DNA of 26,002 nucleotides from Nitrospiraceae bacterium. Lineage in GTDB: Bacteria; Nitrospirota; Nitrospiria; Nitrospirales; UBA8639. The notes below the pieces were generated by a model. The model was not told the origin of the DNA and did not search any database. It saw nothing but the letters and a program-made list of their open reading frames with translations. The DNA is taken from NCBI GenBank assembly GCA_003523945.1, contig DOFS01000218.1:1-26002 (forward strand), given 5' to 3'. Below, piece by piece: positions 16,753 to 24,417 of the stretch (position 1 is its first letter; each line of letters starts with the position of its first letter). A program made the position numbers and the translations under genes.

Positions 16753-17814
16753 ATGATTCCTTGGCGTGGAATTATCGAGGAATATCGGAAATTTCTCCCG
16801 GTGGGAGACCGGACTCCGATCGTGTCTCTACTGGAAGGAAATACGCCACTCATTTCAGCGAAGCGCTTAGCCGCGAAAGTTTGTCCGGGACTGGATCTGT
16901 ACCTGAAGATAGAAGGGGCCAATCCCACCGGCTCCTTTAAGGACCGGGGGATGACCATGGCCGTTTCCAAGGCCGTAGAAAGCAAGGCCAGAGGACTCAT
17001 GTGCGCCTCGACAGGCAACACCTCTGCTTCGGCAGCGGCCTATGGGGCGAAGGCGGGGTTGCCGGTATATGTCGTCGTGCCGGCAGGGAATATCGCGTTG
17101 GGTAAATTGACCCAGGCTCTTATGCATGGAGCCCGAGTCATTCAAATTGAAGGGAACTTTGATCAGGCTTTAACGATCGTCAAAGATTTGTGTCAGGAAA
17201 CCGCCATTGAATTGGTCAATTCAATTAACCCATTTCGTTTGGAGGGTCAAAAAACAGCAGCTATGGAAATTTGTGATCAATTGGGGTATGCCCCGGTCAT
17301 TCATGCGCTGCCGGTAGGAAATGCCGGGAATATCACGGCGTATTGGCGAGGGTATCGGGAGTATCACCAAGCCGGACAAACTCAACGGTTGCCTCGTATG
17401 TTTGGATTTCAAGCGGAGGGAGCGGCGCCGTTGATCAGGGGCCATGTCGTGGAGGAGCCGAAAACCATTGCCTCAGCTATTCGAATTGGCAATCCGGCCA
17501 GTTGGTGTTTTGCCCTTGAAGCGGTGGAGGAATCCCACGGATACCTGGACATGGTGTCCGACGAAGAGATTATTCGAGCCTATCAACTGGTGGCGAGTGA
17601 AGAAGGTGTCTTTTGTGAGCCCGCTTCGGCTGCCTCTCTGGCTGGGATTGAAAAAATGAATCGTGCGAAGCTGTTGCCGAAAGAGGGGACCATAGTTTGT
17701 ACCTTAACCGGACATGGGTTGAAAGATCCGGATACGGCCATCTCGGTCTCGTATCGACCCGTGACCGTTCCTGCGACACATGAAGCCGTCAGAGCGCAAT
17801 TAACAAATAAATAA
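16753..17814 (+). CDS. thrC: Threonine synthase
   Basis: Converts O-phosphohomoserine to threonine using PLP. The 353-residue chain is the short, Bacillus/Thermus-like type. The N terminus (WRGIIEEYRKFLPV) is typical of this type, as are EGNTPLI and the PLP-lysine motif GSFKDRGM (K63). Phosphate-binding residues lie in the ASTGNTSASAAAYGA stretch, GNAGNITAYW follows, and the C terminus has FCEPASAASLAG and CTLTGHGLKDP. ATG 16753 follows a GAGGGA by about 11 bases and lies 41 bases after hom. Its substrate must come from a homoserine kinase. No thrB is in this operon; the next gene is an ApgM-family member. Confidence 0.97.
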   Translation: MIPWRGIIEEYRKFLPVGDRTPIVSLLEGNTPLISAKRLAAKVCPGLDLYLKIEGANPTGSFKDRGMTMAVSKAVESKARGLMCASTGNTSASAAAYGAKAGLPVYVVVPAGNIALGKLTQALMHGARVIQIEGNFDQALTIVKDLCQETAIELVNSINPFRLEGQKTAAMEICDQLGYAPVIHALPVGNAGNITAYWRGYREYHQAGQTQRLPRMFGFQAEGAAPLIRGHVVEEPKTIASAIRIGNPASWCFALEAVEESHGYLDMVSDEEIIRAYQLVASEEGVFCEPASAASLAGIEKMNRAKLLPKEGTIVCTLTGHGLKDPDTAISVSYRPVTVPATHEAVRAQLTNK

Positions 17815-17887
17815 TTCCCCGTGACTTTCTGAATACCCAGGTTATTCGTTCAACCAGTTACACACTCAACATAGTGAGGCCCAGATC

Positions 17888-19123
17888 GTGCGAAAAACGA
17901 TCGTGATTCACGTCGATGGATTAACGGGACAGTCGTTTCAAGAATTAGGAAACAAGACCGTCCTGCAATCGGCTCGGACACCGAATCTGGATGAATTGGC
18001 AGGGCATGGCGAAGTGGGACGCTTAGGGGTTCCAGGAGAACTCCGTCCCTTTTCCGGGGAAATGGCCCTTCTTTCCGTTTTAGGATACGATCCACACAAA
18101 TGGTATACCGGTCCTGGTGCCTTTGAGGCAGGGGGGTTGGAAGTGGTCCTGGATGCTCACGATGTCGCGTACCTTTGCCATTTGGTGACTCTCCGTGGTC
18201 AGGATGATTGGGGGGATGGGAAAAAATTCGGTCCCCAGCTATTCATGGCCGACCCCTTTGGGGGTGGGATCGAGACTGCTGAAGCCCGAGAACTTATTGA
18301 TGCGGTCAACGAACAATTAATATCTGAAAATATTCAATTTTACCTGGGCAACCAGCACCGGCATCTTATGGTCTGGGTAGGCGCGAGCGGGAAAGTGGCC
18401 TGTCGCAACCCGTACGAGGCTCTGGGACAGTCAATAGACCCGTTTCTGCCGACCGGTGACGGCTCTCAAATTTTACGGGAACTCATGGCGGCCTCTAGGG
18501 TGATCCTTTGTCATCATCCTGTGAATCAAGAGCGCCTTGATGCTGGATTGAAGCCGGCCAATTGTTTATGGTTATGGGGGCCAGGCAAGCCTGTGGAGTT
18601 ACCTCTTCTTAAGGAACGGTGGCCGGGCAAAGGTATGGTTGTTTCCCCTGACGGGCCGTATGTCGGTGTTGGAATGGCCGCTGGACTTCAGACGTTCAAG
18701 GTTGAAAGTATGGGAGGGGGAGATAGCGCTTGGTTGGAGGCATTAGCCAAAAGAAGTTCAACCATGCTGGATACGCACGACCTGGTCTGTCTCCATATTC
18801 CCTTTTATGCGTGGGGTTTGCAGGATGGACAGGCGGTGCCACCGTCACAATTAGTTGAATACCTTCAGCAGGTGGACGACCAGGTGGTTGGAGCCATACA
18901 TCAGTCCGTGGGAAACAACGACTCCTACCGGATCGTTGTACTGTGTACTCCATGTTCGCATTGGCAGAAAGATGGCGTATCTTCTATATCCCCATATTTG
19001 ATGTTTGAAGGTCAGGGGTGCAAATCCGAAGCTCATGCGGTGAGATTGGATGAACAAGAGGTAGCCAATCGTCCACTCCGTGATGCCACAAAGCTACTGG
19101 AACGGTTTGCGGTCAGCAACTAA
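17888..19123 (+). CDS. ApgM-family protein, proposed homoserine kinase branch, apparently lacking key catalytic residues
   Basis: This 411-residue protein belongs to the archaeal-type cofactor-independent phosphoglycerate mutase family within the alkaline phosphatase superfamily. It is closest to the branch proposed as an alternative homoserine kinase in threonine clusters. Seen: D10 in IHVDGL, QSARTPNLDELA, LGYDPHKWYTGPGAFEA (65-81), FYLGNQHRHLMVW and HHPVNQERLDAGLKPANCLWLWGPG (209-233), which is typical of that branch. Missing: the second metal motif, normally Asp-x-x-x-His (as in PDEAGH), reads FYAWGLQ at 306-312, and the Asp-His pair (normally PDHPTP) reads CTPCSH at 353-358. The usual Gly-Ser-Asp nucleophile segment reads FSGEM at 55-59, with serine shifted by one. 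GTG 17888 follows a GTGAGG. Operon position implies homoserine kinase; the residues argue against an active phosphotransferase. Confidence 0.85.
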   Translation: MRKTIVIHVDGLTGQSFQELGNKTVLQSARTPNLDELAGHGEVGRLGVPGELRPFSGEMALLSVLGYDPHKWYTGPGAFEAGGLEVVLDAHDVAYLCHLVTLRGQDDWGDGKKFGPQLFMADPFGGGIETAEARELIDAVNEQLISENIQFYLGNQHRHLMVWVGASGKVACRNPYEALGQSIDPFLPTGDGSQILRELMAASRVILCHHPVNQERLDAGLKPANCLWLWGPGKPVELPLLKERWPGKGMVVSPDGPYVGVGMAAGLQTFKVESMGGGDSAWLEALAKRSSTMLDTHDLVCLHIPFYAWGLQDGQAVPPSQLVEYLQQVDDQVVGAIHQSVGNNDSYRIVVLCTPCSHWQKDGVSSISPYLMFEGQGCKSEAHAVRLDEQEVANRPLRDATKLLERFAVSN

Positions 19124-19129
19124 AATCCT

Positions 19130-20368
19130 ATGGCGCGGTATATTCAAAAATTCGGCGGGACGTCGGTGGGGACCCTGGAACGAATACAAAACGTGGCTCG
19201 GCTTATTGAGCAGACTTACCGGGACGGGCACCAACTGGTTGTCGTGTTGTCTGCGATGAGTGGAGAGACAGATCGCCTTATGAAAATGGCCAAGACCTTG
19301 AGTATCGACCCGGATGATCGTGAACTCGATGTGTTGCTGTCATCCGGAGAGCGAGTCACGATTGCACTGATGGCGATGACCCTCAAAAGTCTTGGGATTA
19401 AGGCGCAATCCTTTACGGGACGTCAGGTGGGGATTGTCACCGATAGCACACATACCAAGGCTCGAGTCTCCCGGGTTGATACCGACCGGGTTTTGGGGGC
19501 GTTGCGTGATGGGATTATTCCCATCGTGGCTGGATTTCAAGGTATTAATGCCGCCTCGGATGTGACCACGTTAGGGCGAGGGGGCTCTGATCTCACGGCG
19601 GTGGTCTTGGCGGCGGCACTCAAGGCCGATACCTGCTTTATTTATACCGATGTGGATGGGGTATATACTGCCGATCCCAATATTGTGCCCGGCGCGAGAC
19701 GGTTGGATAAAATTTCCTATGAAGAAATGCTAGAATTAGCGAGTCTGGGGGCTAAGGTCTTACAGTCTCGTTCGGTGGAGTTAGCTGCCAAATATCAGGT
19801 GCCTGTGGAAGTGCGATCCAGTTTTCAAGACGGGCCTGGAACCCGCGTGGCAAAAGAGGATGTCGATATGGAACAAGTTTTAGTCTCGGGCGTCACGGGC
19901 GATCGGAATCAAGCCAAGGTCACGGTGGTCGGGGTTCCTGATCACCCTGGGATTGCGGCAACATTGTTTTGCTCCATTGCCGACGCCGCAATCAATGTGG
20001 ATATGATTATTCAAAATGTGAGCCAGGATTCACTGACGGACATTTCTTTTACCGTGCCCAGAGCTGATTTGACCCGTGCAATGAGTCTCATTAGAGATAT
20101 TGCCAAAGCAGTGGAAGCCCGCAGCGTAGAGGTGAATGAAGCCATCGCCAAGGTATCTCTAGTGGGAGTGGGTATGCGTTCGCATTCCGGCGTCGCGGCC
20201 AGGATGTTTCAGACGCTCTCACGTGAGGGTATTAATATTATGATGATCAGTACCTCGGAAATTAAAATCTCTTGTGTGGTGGAAGAAAAATATATGGAGT
20301 TAGCGGTTCGGGCCTTGCACCAGGAATTTGAATTGGAGGCCACTCCGGGGACGAAAGTCCTAAGGTGA
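19130..20368 (+). CDS. lysC: Aspartate kinase
   Basis: Phosphorylates aspartate, the first committed step to lysine, threonine and methionine. The 412-residue product starts with the family signature KFGGTSVG (7-14). It shows [27 protein letters not shown] (147-158), [14 protein letters not shown] and [17 protein letters not shown] in the kinase domain, then tandem ACT domains at about 265-335 and 345-405 that bind feedback inhibitors. The length equals the B. subtilis/Corynebacterium type, in which a separate regulatory subunit is made from an internal start. ATG 19130 lies six bases after the preceding stop and has no clear ribosome-binding site, so it is probably coupled. Confidence 0.97.
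   Translation: MARYIQKFGGTSVGTLERIQNVARLIEQTYRDGHQLVVVLSAMSGETDRLMKMAKTLSIDPDDRELDVLLSSGERVTIALMAMTLKSLGIKAQSFTGRQVGIVTDSTHTKARVSRVDTDRVLGALRDGIIPIVAGFQGINAASDVTTLGRGGSDLTAVVLAAALKADTCFIYTDVDGVYTADPNIVPGARRLDKISYEEMLELASLGAKVLQSRSVELAAKYQVPVEVRSSFQDGPGTRVAKEDVDMEQVLVSGVTGDRNQAKVTVVGVPDHPGIAATLFCSIADAAINVDMIIQNVSQDSLTDISFTVPRADLTRAMSLIRDIAKAVEARSVEVNEAIAKVSLVGVGMRSHSGVAARMFQTLSREGINIMMISTSEIKISCVVEEKYMELAVRALHQEFELEATPGTKVLR
19868..20368 (+). other. Possible internal start within lysC: regulatory (beta) subunit
   Basis: ATG 19868 is in frame with lysC (M247) and is preceded seven bases upstream by AGAGGA (19855-19860). Initiation here would give a 166-residue protein with just the two ACT domains, starting MEQVLVSGV. 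In B. subtilis and C. glutamicum the regulatory subunit of aspartokinase begins at the equivalent place. The kinase start at 19130 has a poorer ribosome-binding site than this internal one. Confidence 0.5.
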
Positions 20369-20405
20369 TCATGTGTGTTGACCCCCTATGATGCGTAAGG
20401 GTGAG

Positions 20406-21992
20406 ATGAACTCTCAATTTCCAGTCATCGAAATCTATGATACGACCCTTCGTGATGGGGCGCAGGCCGAAGATGTCAGTTTTTCGGTCGAGGATAAGGT
20501 TCGCATTGCCCTCAAGTTAGATGAGCTGGGAGTCCACTTCATTGAAGGAGGGTGGCCGGGAGCCAACCCGAAAGATATTGAGTTCTTCCAAGTCATACAA
20601 TCGACTCCCTTGACGCACGCAAAAATAGTGGCGTTTGGTTCGACCCGAAAAGCCAAAAATACGGCAAAAGCCGATCCGACGTTGGAAGCGCTCTTATCCG
20701 CAGAAACGGACATTGTCACCATCTTTGGGAAAAGTTGGACCTTACATGTGACCGAAGCATTGGGAACGACGCTGGCTATCAATCTGGACCTGATTGCCGA
20801 TTCCATCGCCTATCTCCGGTCGAGGGGCCGGCAGGTGTTTTATGATGCCGAACATTTTTTTGACGGGTATAAAACCGATCCCGACTATGCCATGAAAACT
20901 GTTCAGGCTGCGGCAGCAGCCGGGGCGGAGCGGATCGTGTTGTGCGATACCAATGGCGGGACCATGCCCTGGGACATTGGAGAAATTTTTTCGAAAGTTC
21001 GCATGAACTGTGCCGTGCCGTTAGGCATTCATGCGCATAATGATGCGGAGATGGGGGTCGCGAATTCCTTGGTGGCCGTCAAAGCCGGAGCGATCCAGGT
21101 TCAGGGAACAATCAACGGGATTGGCGAACGGTGTGGAAATGCCAATTTGTGTTCCGTCATGGCCAATTTAGAATTAAAAATGGACCGAACAGCTCTGGGA
21201 GATGGGCGACTGGCCCACTTACGCACAATTTCTCATTATGTGGCCGAAATGGCAAATTTGACTCCCAATAAACGGCAACCTTATGTGGGAGATACCGCAT
21301 TCGCCCATAAAGGGGGTGTTCATATTCATGCGGTTCAAAAAAACCCGCTCACCTATGAACATGTGAACCCGGATGTCGTTGGTAATCATCGCCGGGTGCT
21401 GATTTCCGACAGCAGTGGCAGGAGTGCCGTATTTGGAAAAATGGAAACCTTCGGATTGGATCTTCCTCTGGATAACCCCAAGGTGCGCGAATTGCTGGAT
21501 TCCCTCAAAACCTTGGAATATGAGGGCTACCAATTTGAGGGAGCGGAAGGGTCTTTTGAATTGTTAGTGCGAAAGGCAATGGGGACGCATACCCCATCGT
21601 TTGAACTTCTGGGGTGCCGGATCATTGTTGAAAAGCGGAAAACCAATGAAGACCCTATTTCCGAAGCCACCATTATGGTCAAAGTTGGAGAAGTGGTTGA
21701 ACATACCGCGGCGGTCGGTGATGGGCCGGTCAATGCTCTCGATCATGCCCTTCGCAAAGCGTTGGAGCATTTCTATCCGCAGTTACAAGAAATGAAGCTT
21801 CTGGACTATAAAGTCCGCGTTTTGACCGGGCGCCATGGGACCAGTTCTCGCGTGCGAGTCCTGATTGAGTCGGGTGATCACAAGGAAAAATGGGGAACGG
21901 TCGGAGTGTCGGAGAACATTATTGAAGCCAGCTGGCAGGCCCTGGCCGATAGTATTGAATATAAACTCATGAGGGAGAAACCGCCGAAGTAA
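20406..21992 (+). CDS. cimA: (R)-citramalate synthase
   Basis: Condenses pyruvate and acetyl-CoA to citramalate, the entry to a threonine-independent isoleucine route. A LeuA-family protein of 528 residues from the chosen start: IEIYDTTLRDGAQ with R16 and D17, the TIM-barrel metal motif GIHAHNDAEMG, and the catalytic loop NGIGERCGNANL. Downstream are YVGDTAFAHKGGVH, the linker and a C-terminal regulatory domain (from about residue 390) that usually gives isoleucine inhibition. The fuller length and ADVSFS-like N terminus (AEDVSFSVEDKVRIA) fit the long citramalate synthase subfamily rather than isopropylmalate synthase. ATG 20406 has AAGGG about five bases upstream; ATGs at 20388 and 20391 are in frame but lack such a site. 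Confidence 0.93.
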   Translation: MNSQFPVIEIYDTTLRDGAQAEDVSFSVEDKVRIALKLDELGVHFIEGGWPGANPKDIEFFQVIQSTPLTHAKIVAFGSTRKAKNTAKADPTLEALLSAETDIVTIFGKSWTLHVTEALGTTLAINLDLIADSIAYLRSRGRQVFYDAEHFFDGYKTDPDYAMKTVQAAAAAGAERIVLCDTNGGTMPWDIGEIFSKVRMNCAVPLGIHAHNDAEMGVANSLVAVKAGAIQVQGTINGIGERCGNANLCSVMANLELKMDRTALGDGRLAHLRTISHYVAEMANLTPNKRQPYVGDTAFAHKGGVHIHAVQKNPLTYEHVNPDVVGNHRRVLISDSSGRSAVFGKMETFGLDLPLDNPKVRELLDSLKTLEYEGYQFEGAEGSFELLVRKAMGTHTPSFELLGCRIIVEKRKTNEDPISEATIMVKVGEVVEHTAAVGDGPVNALDHALRKALEHFYPQLQEMKLLDYKVRVLTGRHGTSSRVRVLIESGDHKEKWGTVGVSENIIEASWQALADSIEYKLMREKPPK

Positions 21993-22047
21993 TGGCGGGC
22001 TCCATCACAGGCTCTCTATGAGGAATCATTGGAATCGTCGTCTGTTC

Positions 22048-22076
22048 TTGACATCATCTGCGTTGCCCGTTACGTT
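22048..22076 (+). promoter_or_regulatory. Weak promoter candidate for the IHF/MerR genes
   Basis: A perfect TTGACA (22048-22053) is followed at 17 bases by TACGTT (22071-22076), which fits only three of six -10 positions. It is the only reasonable -35 in the 164-base gap after cimA. A hairpin-forming repeat overlaps the -10. Confidence 0.3.
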
Positions 22077-22093
22077 GCTGCCAGCAACAACGG
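22067..22093. repeat. Inverted repeat in the leader of the IHF gene
   Basis: CCGTT-AC-GTTGCTG (22067-22080) pairs with CAGCAAC-AACGG (22082-22093), leaving a one-base centre and a two-base bulge. There is no T-run, so it is not a canonical terminator. Two more short repeats follow: GTGAATTCAC (22102-22111, perfect palindrome) and ACACG/CGTGT (22110-22126). Possible roles are a cimA operon 3' end, an operator or an mRNA structure. Confidence 0.45.
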
Positions 22094-22156
22094 TCAGAGG
22101 CGTGAATTCACACGTAATAACCGTGTTTGAGACCACTGGTGAGGGGGTTTTGATTT

Positions 22157-22432
22157 ATGCGCAAGGCTGACATTGCCGAAATCATTACAGAGACGGCAGC
22201 TATCCAAAAGACGGACTCAATGGAAATGGTGGAGCACGTGTTGGATTTAATTAAGTCCATGCTTCAACGAGGGGAAGTCGTCAAAATTGCCGGGTTTGGA
22301 AATTTTGTTGTCCGGAACAAGGGAGAGCGCAAAGGTAGGAATCCGAGAACCGGAGAAGAAATTGCCATCACGCCAAGACGAGTTGTAACTTTCCGACCAA
22401 GCCAGCTCTTTAAAAAATATGTCAATTCTTGA
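22157..22432 (+). CDS. HU/IHF family DNA-binding protein, IHF alpha-like
   Basis: A 91-residue nucleoid protein that bends DNA as a dimer. It starts MRKADIAEIITETAAIQKTD and has the hallmark GFGNFVVRNKGERKGRNPRTGEE, including the beta-arm proline in RNPRTG, then ITPRRVVTFRPSQLFKKYV. The motif RRVVTFRPSQ favours IHF-alpha over HU, but distinguishing them by sequence alone is not firm. GAGGGGG lies about ten bases ahead of ATG 22157. The pairing IHF - MerR-type regulator - tRNA-Pro is found in several Gram-negative phyla. A good promoter is not evident in the 164 bases upstream. Confidence 0.93.
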   Translation: MRKADIAEIITETAAIQKTDSMEMVEHVLDLIKSMLQRGEVVKIAGFGNFVVRNKGERKGRNPRTGEEIAITPRRVVTFRPSQLFKKYVNS

Positions 22433-22499
22433 GAGGCAAGAATTGCGGTATCGGTCTCATTCACTCTCTTGCTAGACACGCCGTGGGGTGATTGCAGGT

Positions 22500-22850
22500 A
22501 TGGGGGTTGGACCCAAACATGAAGAAAAGGACTTTTATAAAATAGGAGAAGTCGCCGATTTGACGAATCTTCCCGCCTATGTCCTGCGGTTTTGGGAGTC
22601 AGAATTCATTTTCCTCAAACCGAAGAAAAGTCAGGGCAAACATCGGGTCTATTCCAAAGGCGACATTGACACCATTTTTGAAATTAAACGGATGCTCTAT
22701 GATGAAGGGTATACGATTGCAGGTCTGAAGCGATATTGGTATCGCAAAAAGCGGTCAGGAAAAGCCGTTCAGGTGCCCAAAGACCGAGTGGAAAAAGCGA
22801 AGGTGGAACTGCAAGGCATTCTGAAGATCTTGGGCCGAGAGAGTGTCTAA
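22500..22850 (+). CDS. MerR-family transcriptional regulator (HTH domain only)
   Basis: A 116-residue regulator with the MerR winged helix-turn-helix at about residues 10-80: FYKIGEVADLTNLPAYVLRFWESEF, then HRVYSKGDIDTIFEIKRMLYDEGYTIAGLKRYW. The remaining C-terminal 35 residues form a short charged helix; there is no effector-binding domain and no metal-binding cysteines. This is the short type that accompanies IHF alpha in many genomes. ATG 22500 has GGGGTGA eight bases upstream; a GTG at 22488 would add four residues. It begins 67 bases after the IHF gene and is probably in the same transcript. Target genes are unknown. Confidence 0.9.
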   Translation: MGVGPKHEEKDFYKIGEVADLTNLPAYVLRFWESEFIFLKPKKSQGKHRVYSKGDIDTIFEIKRMLYDEGYTIAGLKRYWYRKKRSGKAVQVPKDRVEKAKVELQGILKILGRESV

Positions 22851-22899
22851 ACAGTTGCTTGATGATGTTTGATATCAATACGACAGGTCATAACAGTGT

Positions 22900-22976
<77 letters not shown>

Positions 22977-23056
22977 TACTTTTCTGTCAAAACAATAGGG
23001 TTACCATTCCATCATCGGGAAATTCAGAGGGGATGGTCAGTTGGGCGAAAGGCTCG

Positions 23057-23311
23057 CTAGGCCTGTAAGTCCTCCTCTTCAGCCAGCTCCTCACCCTCGG
23101 GCATCCCATACGCCACATATTTCGCATACGAGAGATAAATCTGACTGCTATCTCTCATGGCTTTTGAGCCGGCCTTCATTCTATGGAATCGGTTTTTGGA
23201 TTCTTCATCGGTTTTCGTTTGGAGCTGGCTCACATGCTCCTGTAATAACAGGGAATAGCGCTCCATCGCTTGCTCTATTTCCAAGTACGCTTGCAAAATG
23301 TCTTCTTGCAT
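23057..23311 (-). CDS. Small helical hypothetical protein
   Basis: I do not recognise this 84-residue protein. It is almost entirely predicted helix: two amphipathic stretches (about 1-40, heptad-like EDILQAYLEIEQAMERYSLL, and about 43-68) and an acidic tail EGEELAEEED. There is no signal peptide, membrane segment or cysteine. Evidence that it is real is a strong Shine-Dalgarno (AAGGAGGA) ahead of ATG 23311 and its place in an otherwise empty convergent/divergent space. The opposite strand also has an open frame (23041-23313), but it has proline- and histidine-rich low-quality composition and no ribosome-binding site. It may be a small cytoplasmic coiled-coil protein. Confidence 0.75.
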   Translation of the reverse strand: MQEDILQAYLEIEQAMERYSLLLQEHVSQLQTKTDEESKNRFHRMKAGSKAMRDSSQIYLSYAKYVAYGMPEGEELAEEEDLQA

Positions 23312-23436
23312 GAATGCTCCTCCTTCAAAATGTCCTCCACATTACAAAAGGCTGTTCCCTGGGTCAACTTCCCGTGACTTGAGTCAAAAATGGAGTTAGA
23401 GAAAGCCGAGGAAAACGTCTCGTGATGAAGGGGTGT

Positions 23437-23466
23437 TTGACCGATTTTTTCGATATTCAGTAAAAT
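23437..23466 (+). promoter_or_regulatory. Sigma-70-type promoter for the glycosyltransferase group
   Basis: TTGACC (23437-23442) and TAAAAT (23461-23466) each match five of six positions and are separated by 18 bases. The start of transcription would be near 23473, about 68 bases upstream of ATG 23541. It lies in the 229-base divergent region shared with the small helical protein gene. Confidence 0.6.
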
Positions 23467-23540
23467 ACCCTGTTGGTTGGAGAAGCGGCAGCGTGTGTCC
23501 CATCTTAATTGTGAAACCTGTGGTTTAGTCTGCCCGATCC

Positions 23541-24338
23541 ATGAACCTCCACCCGCCGCCCCATTGGATTTCTGTCGTCATACCCATTAAAGATGAGCGG
23601 GAGAATCTACCGCTATTGGCAAGCCAATTGCTTAAATTCCTTGAGGCCAGGCCTGAAAGTGAATCCGCGGAATTTGAACTTGTATTTGTGAATGATGGGA
23701 GTTCTGACGGAAGTGGGCCCTTGCTGGATCAGTTAGCCATTCAGTCTGTTGCGATACGGGTGATTCATTTAGACCGAAACCATGGGCAAACAGCAGCATT
23801 CGATGCCGGCTTTCGGCAGGCCAGGGGAGAACTCGTTGCCACGATGGACGGTGATTTGCAATATGATCCCAATGATTTTGCCAAACTTCTCCCATTCGTG
23901 GAACGCTATGATTTGGTGTGTGGGCGACGACAAGCCAGACATGATAATCTAGTACGCCGCTGGTCCTCAAAAATCGCCAATCAGGTTCGCAATTGGATCG
24001 TGCATGACGGGATGTCGGATACCGGCTGTTCTATGAAGGTGTTCAAACAGGCCGTGGTCAAACGTCTCCCGCCATTTAAAAACATGCATCGATTTTTTCC
24101 GGCGCTGGCGCAAATGTATGGGTTTTCAGTAACCGAAGTTCCCGTCCAGCATTTTCCGAGAGCACATGGGACTTCAAAATATGGCATTGGCAACAGGCTT
24201 TTTGCCGGTCTGTATGATCTTTTCGCAGTCAGATGGATGCAGAAACGTTGTTTAAACTACACGATTAAGGGGATCGACCCACCAAAAAAATCCGAACCCC
24301 AGGATTCTGGTGGTGACCACCTTGCTGGGAACCACTGA
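23541..24338 (+). CDS. GT2 family polyprenyl-phosphate glycosyltransferase (DPM1/ArnC-like)
   Basis: A 265-residue GT-A glycosyltransferase that should move a sugar from a nucleotide donor to undecaprenyl phosphate on the cytoplasmic face of the membrane. Seen: SVVIPIKDERENLPLL (11-26), FVNDGSSDGS (49-58), the metal-binding TMDGDLQYDP (D103, D105) and the acceptor-side segment DGMSDTGCSMKVF, with HGTSKYGIGNRLF near the C terminus, typical of the ArnC/DPM family. Unlike ArnC, it has no C-terminal membrane pair, so it resembles the soluble DPM1 type. The charged tail ends SGGDHLAGNH. Sugar identity cannot be read from sequence. The genes for an LpxB-N-like membrane protein and an ArnT-like transferase follow, forming a likely pathway. 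Confidence 0.92.
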   Translation: MNLHPPPHWISVVIPIKDERENLPLLASQLLKFLEARPESESAEFELVFVNDGSSDGSGPLLDQLAIQSVAIRVIHLDRNHGQTAAFDAGFRQARGELVATMDGDLQYDPNDFAKLLPFVERYDLVCGRRQARHDNLVRRWSSKIANQVRNWIVHDGMSDTGCSMKVFKQAVVKRLPPFKNMHRFFPALAQMYGFSVTEVPVQHFPRAHGTSKYGIGNRLFAGLYDLFAVRWMQKRCLNYTIKGIDPPKKSEPQDSGGDHLAGNH

Positions 24339-24417
24339 CCTTCGAAAAACCTTTAACATACCCATGGAGTTCTAAGTAGATGGAACCCTTCCTGGGCTTC
24401 AATCACCTTTGGTGACT

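Noticed and set aside
23041..23313. Open frame on the + strand opposite the small helical protein
   Set aside because: Its product is rich in Pro, His and Ser with no family features, it has no ribosome-binding site, and the opposite frame has a strong one and sensible helical composition.
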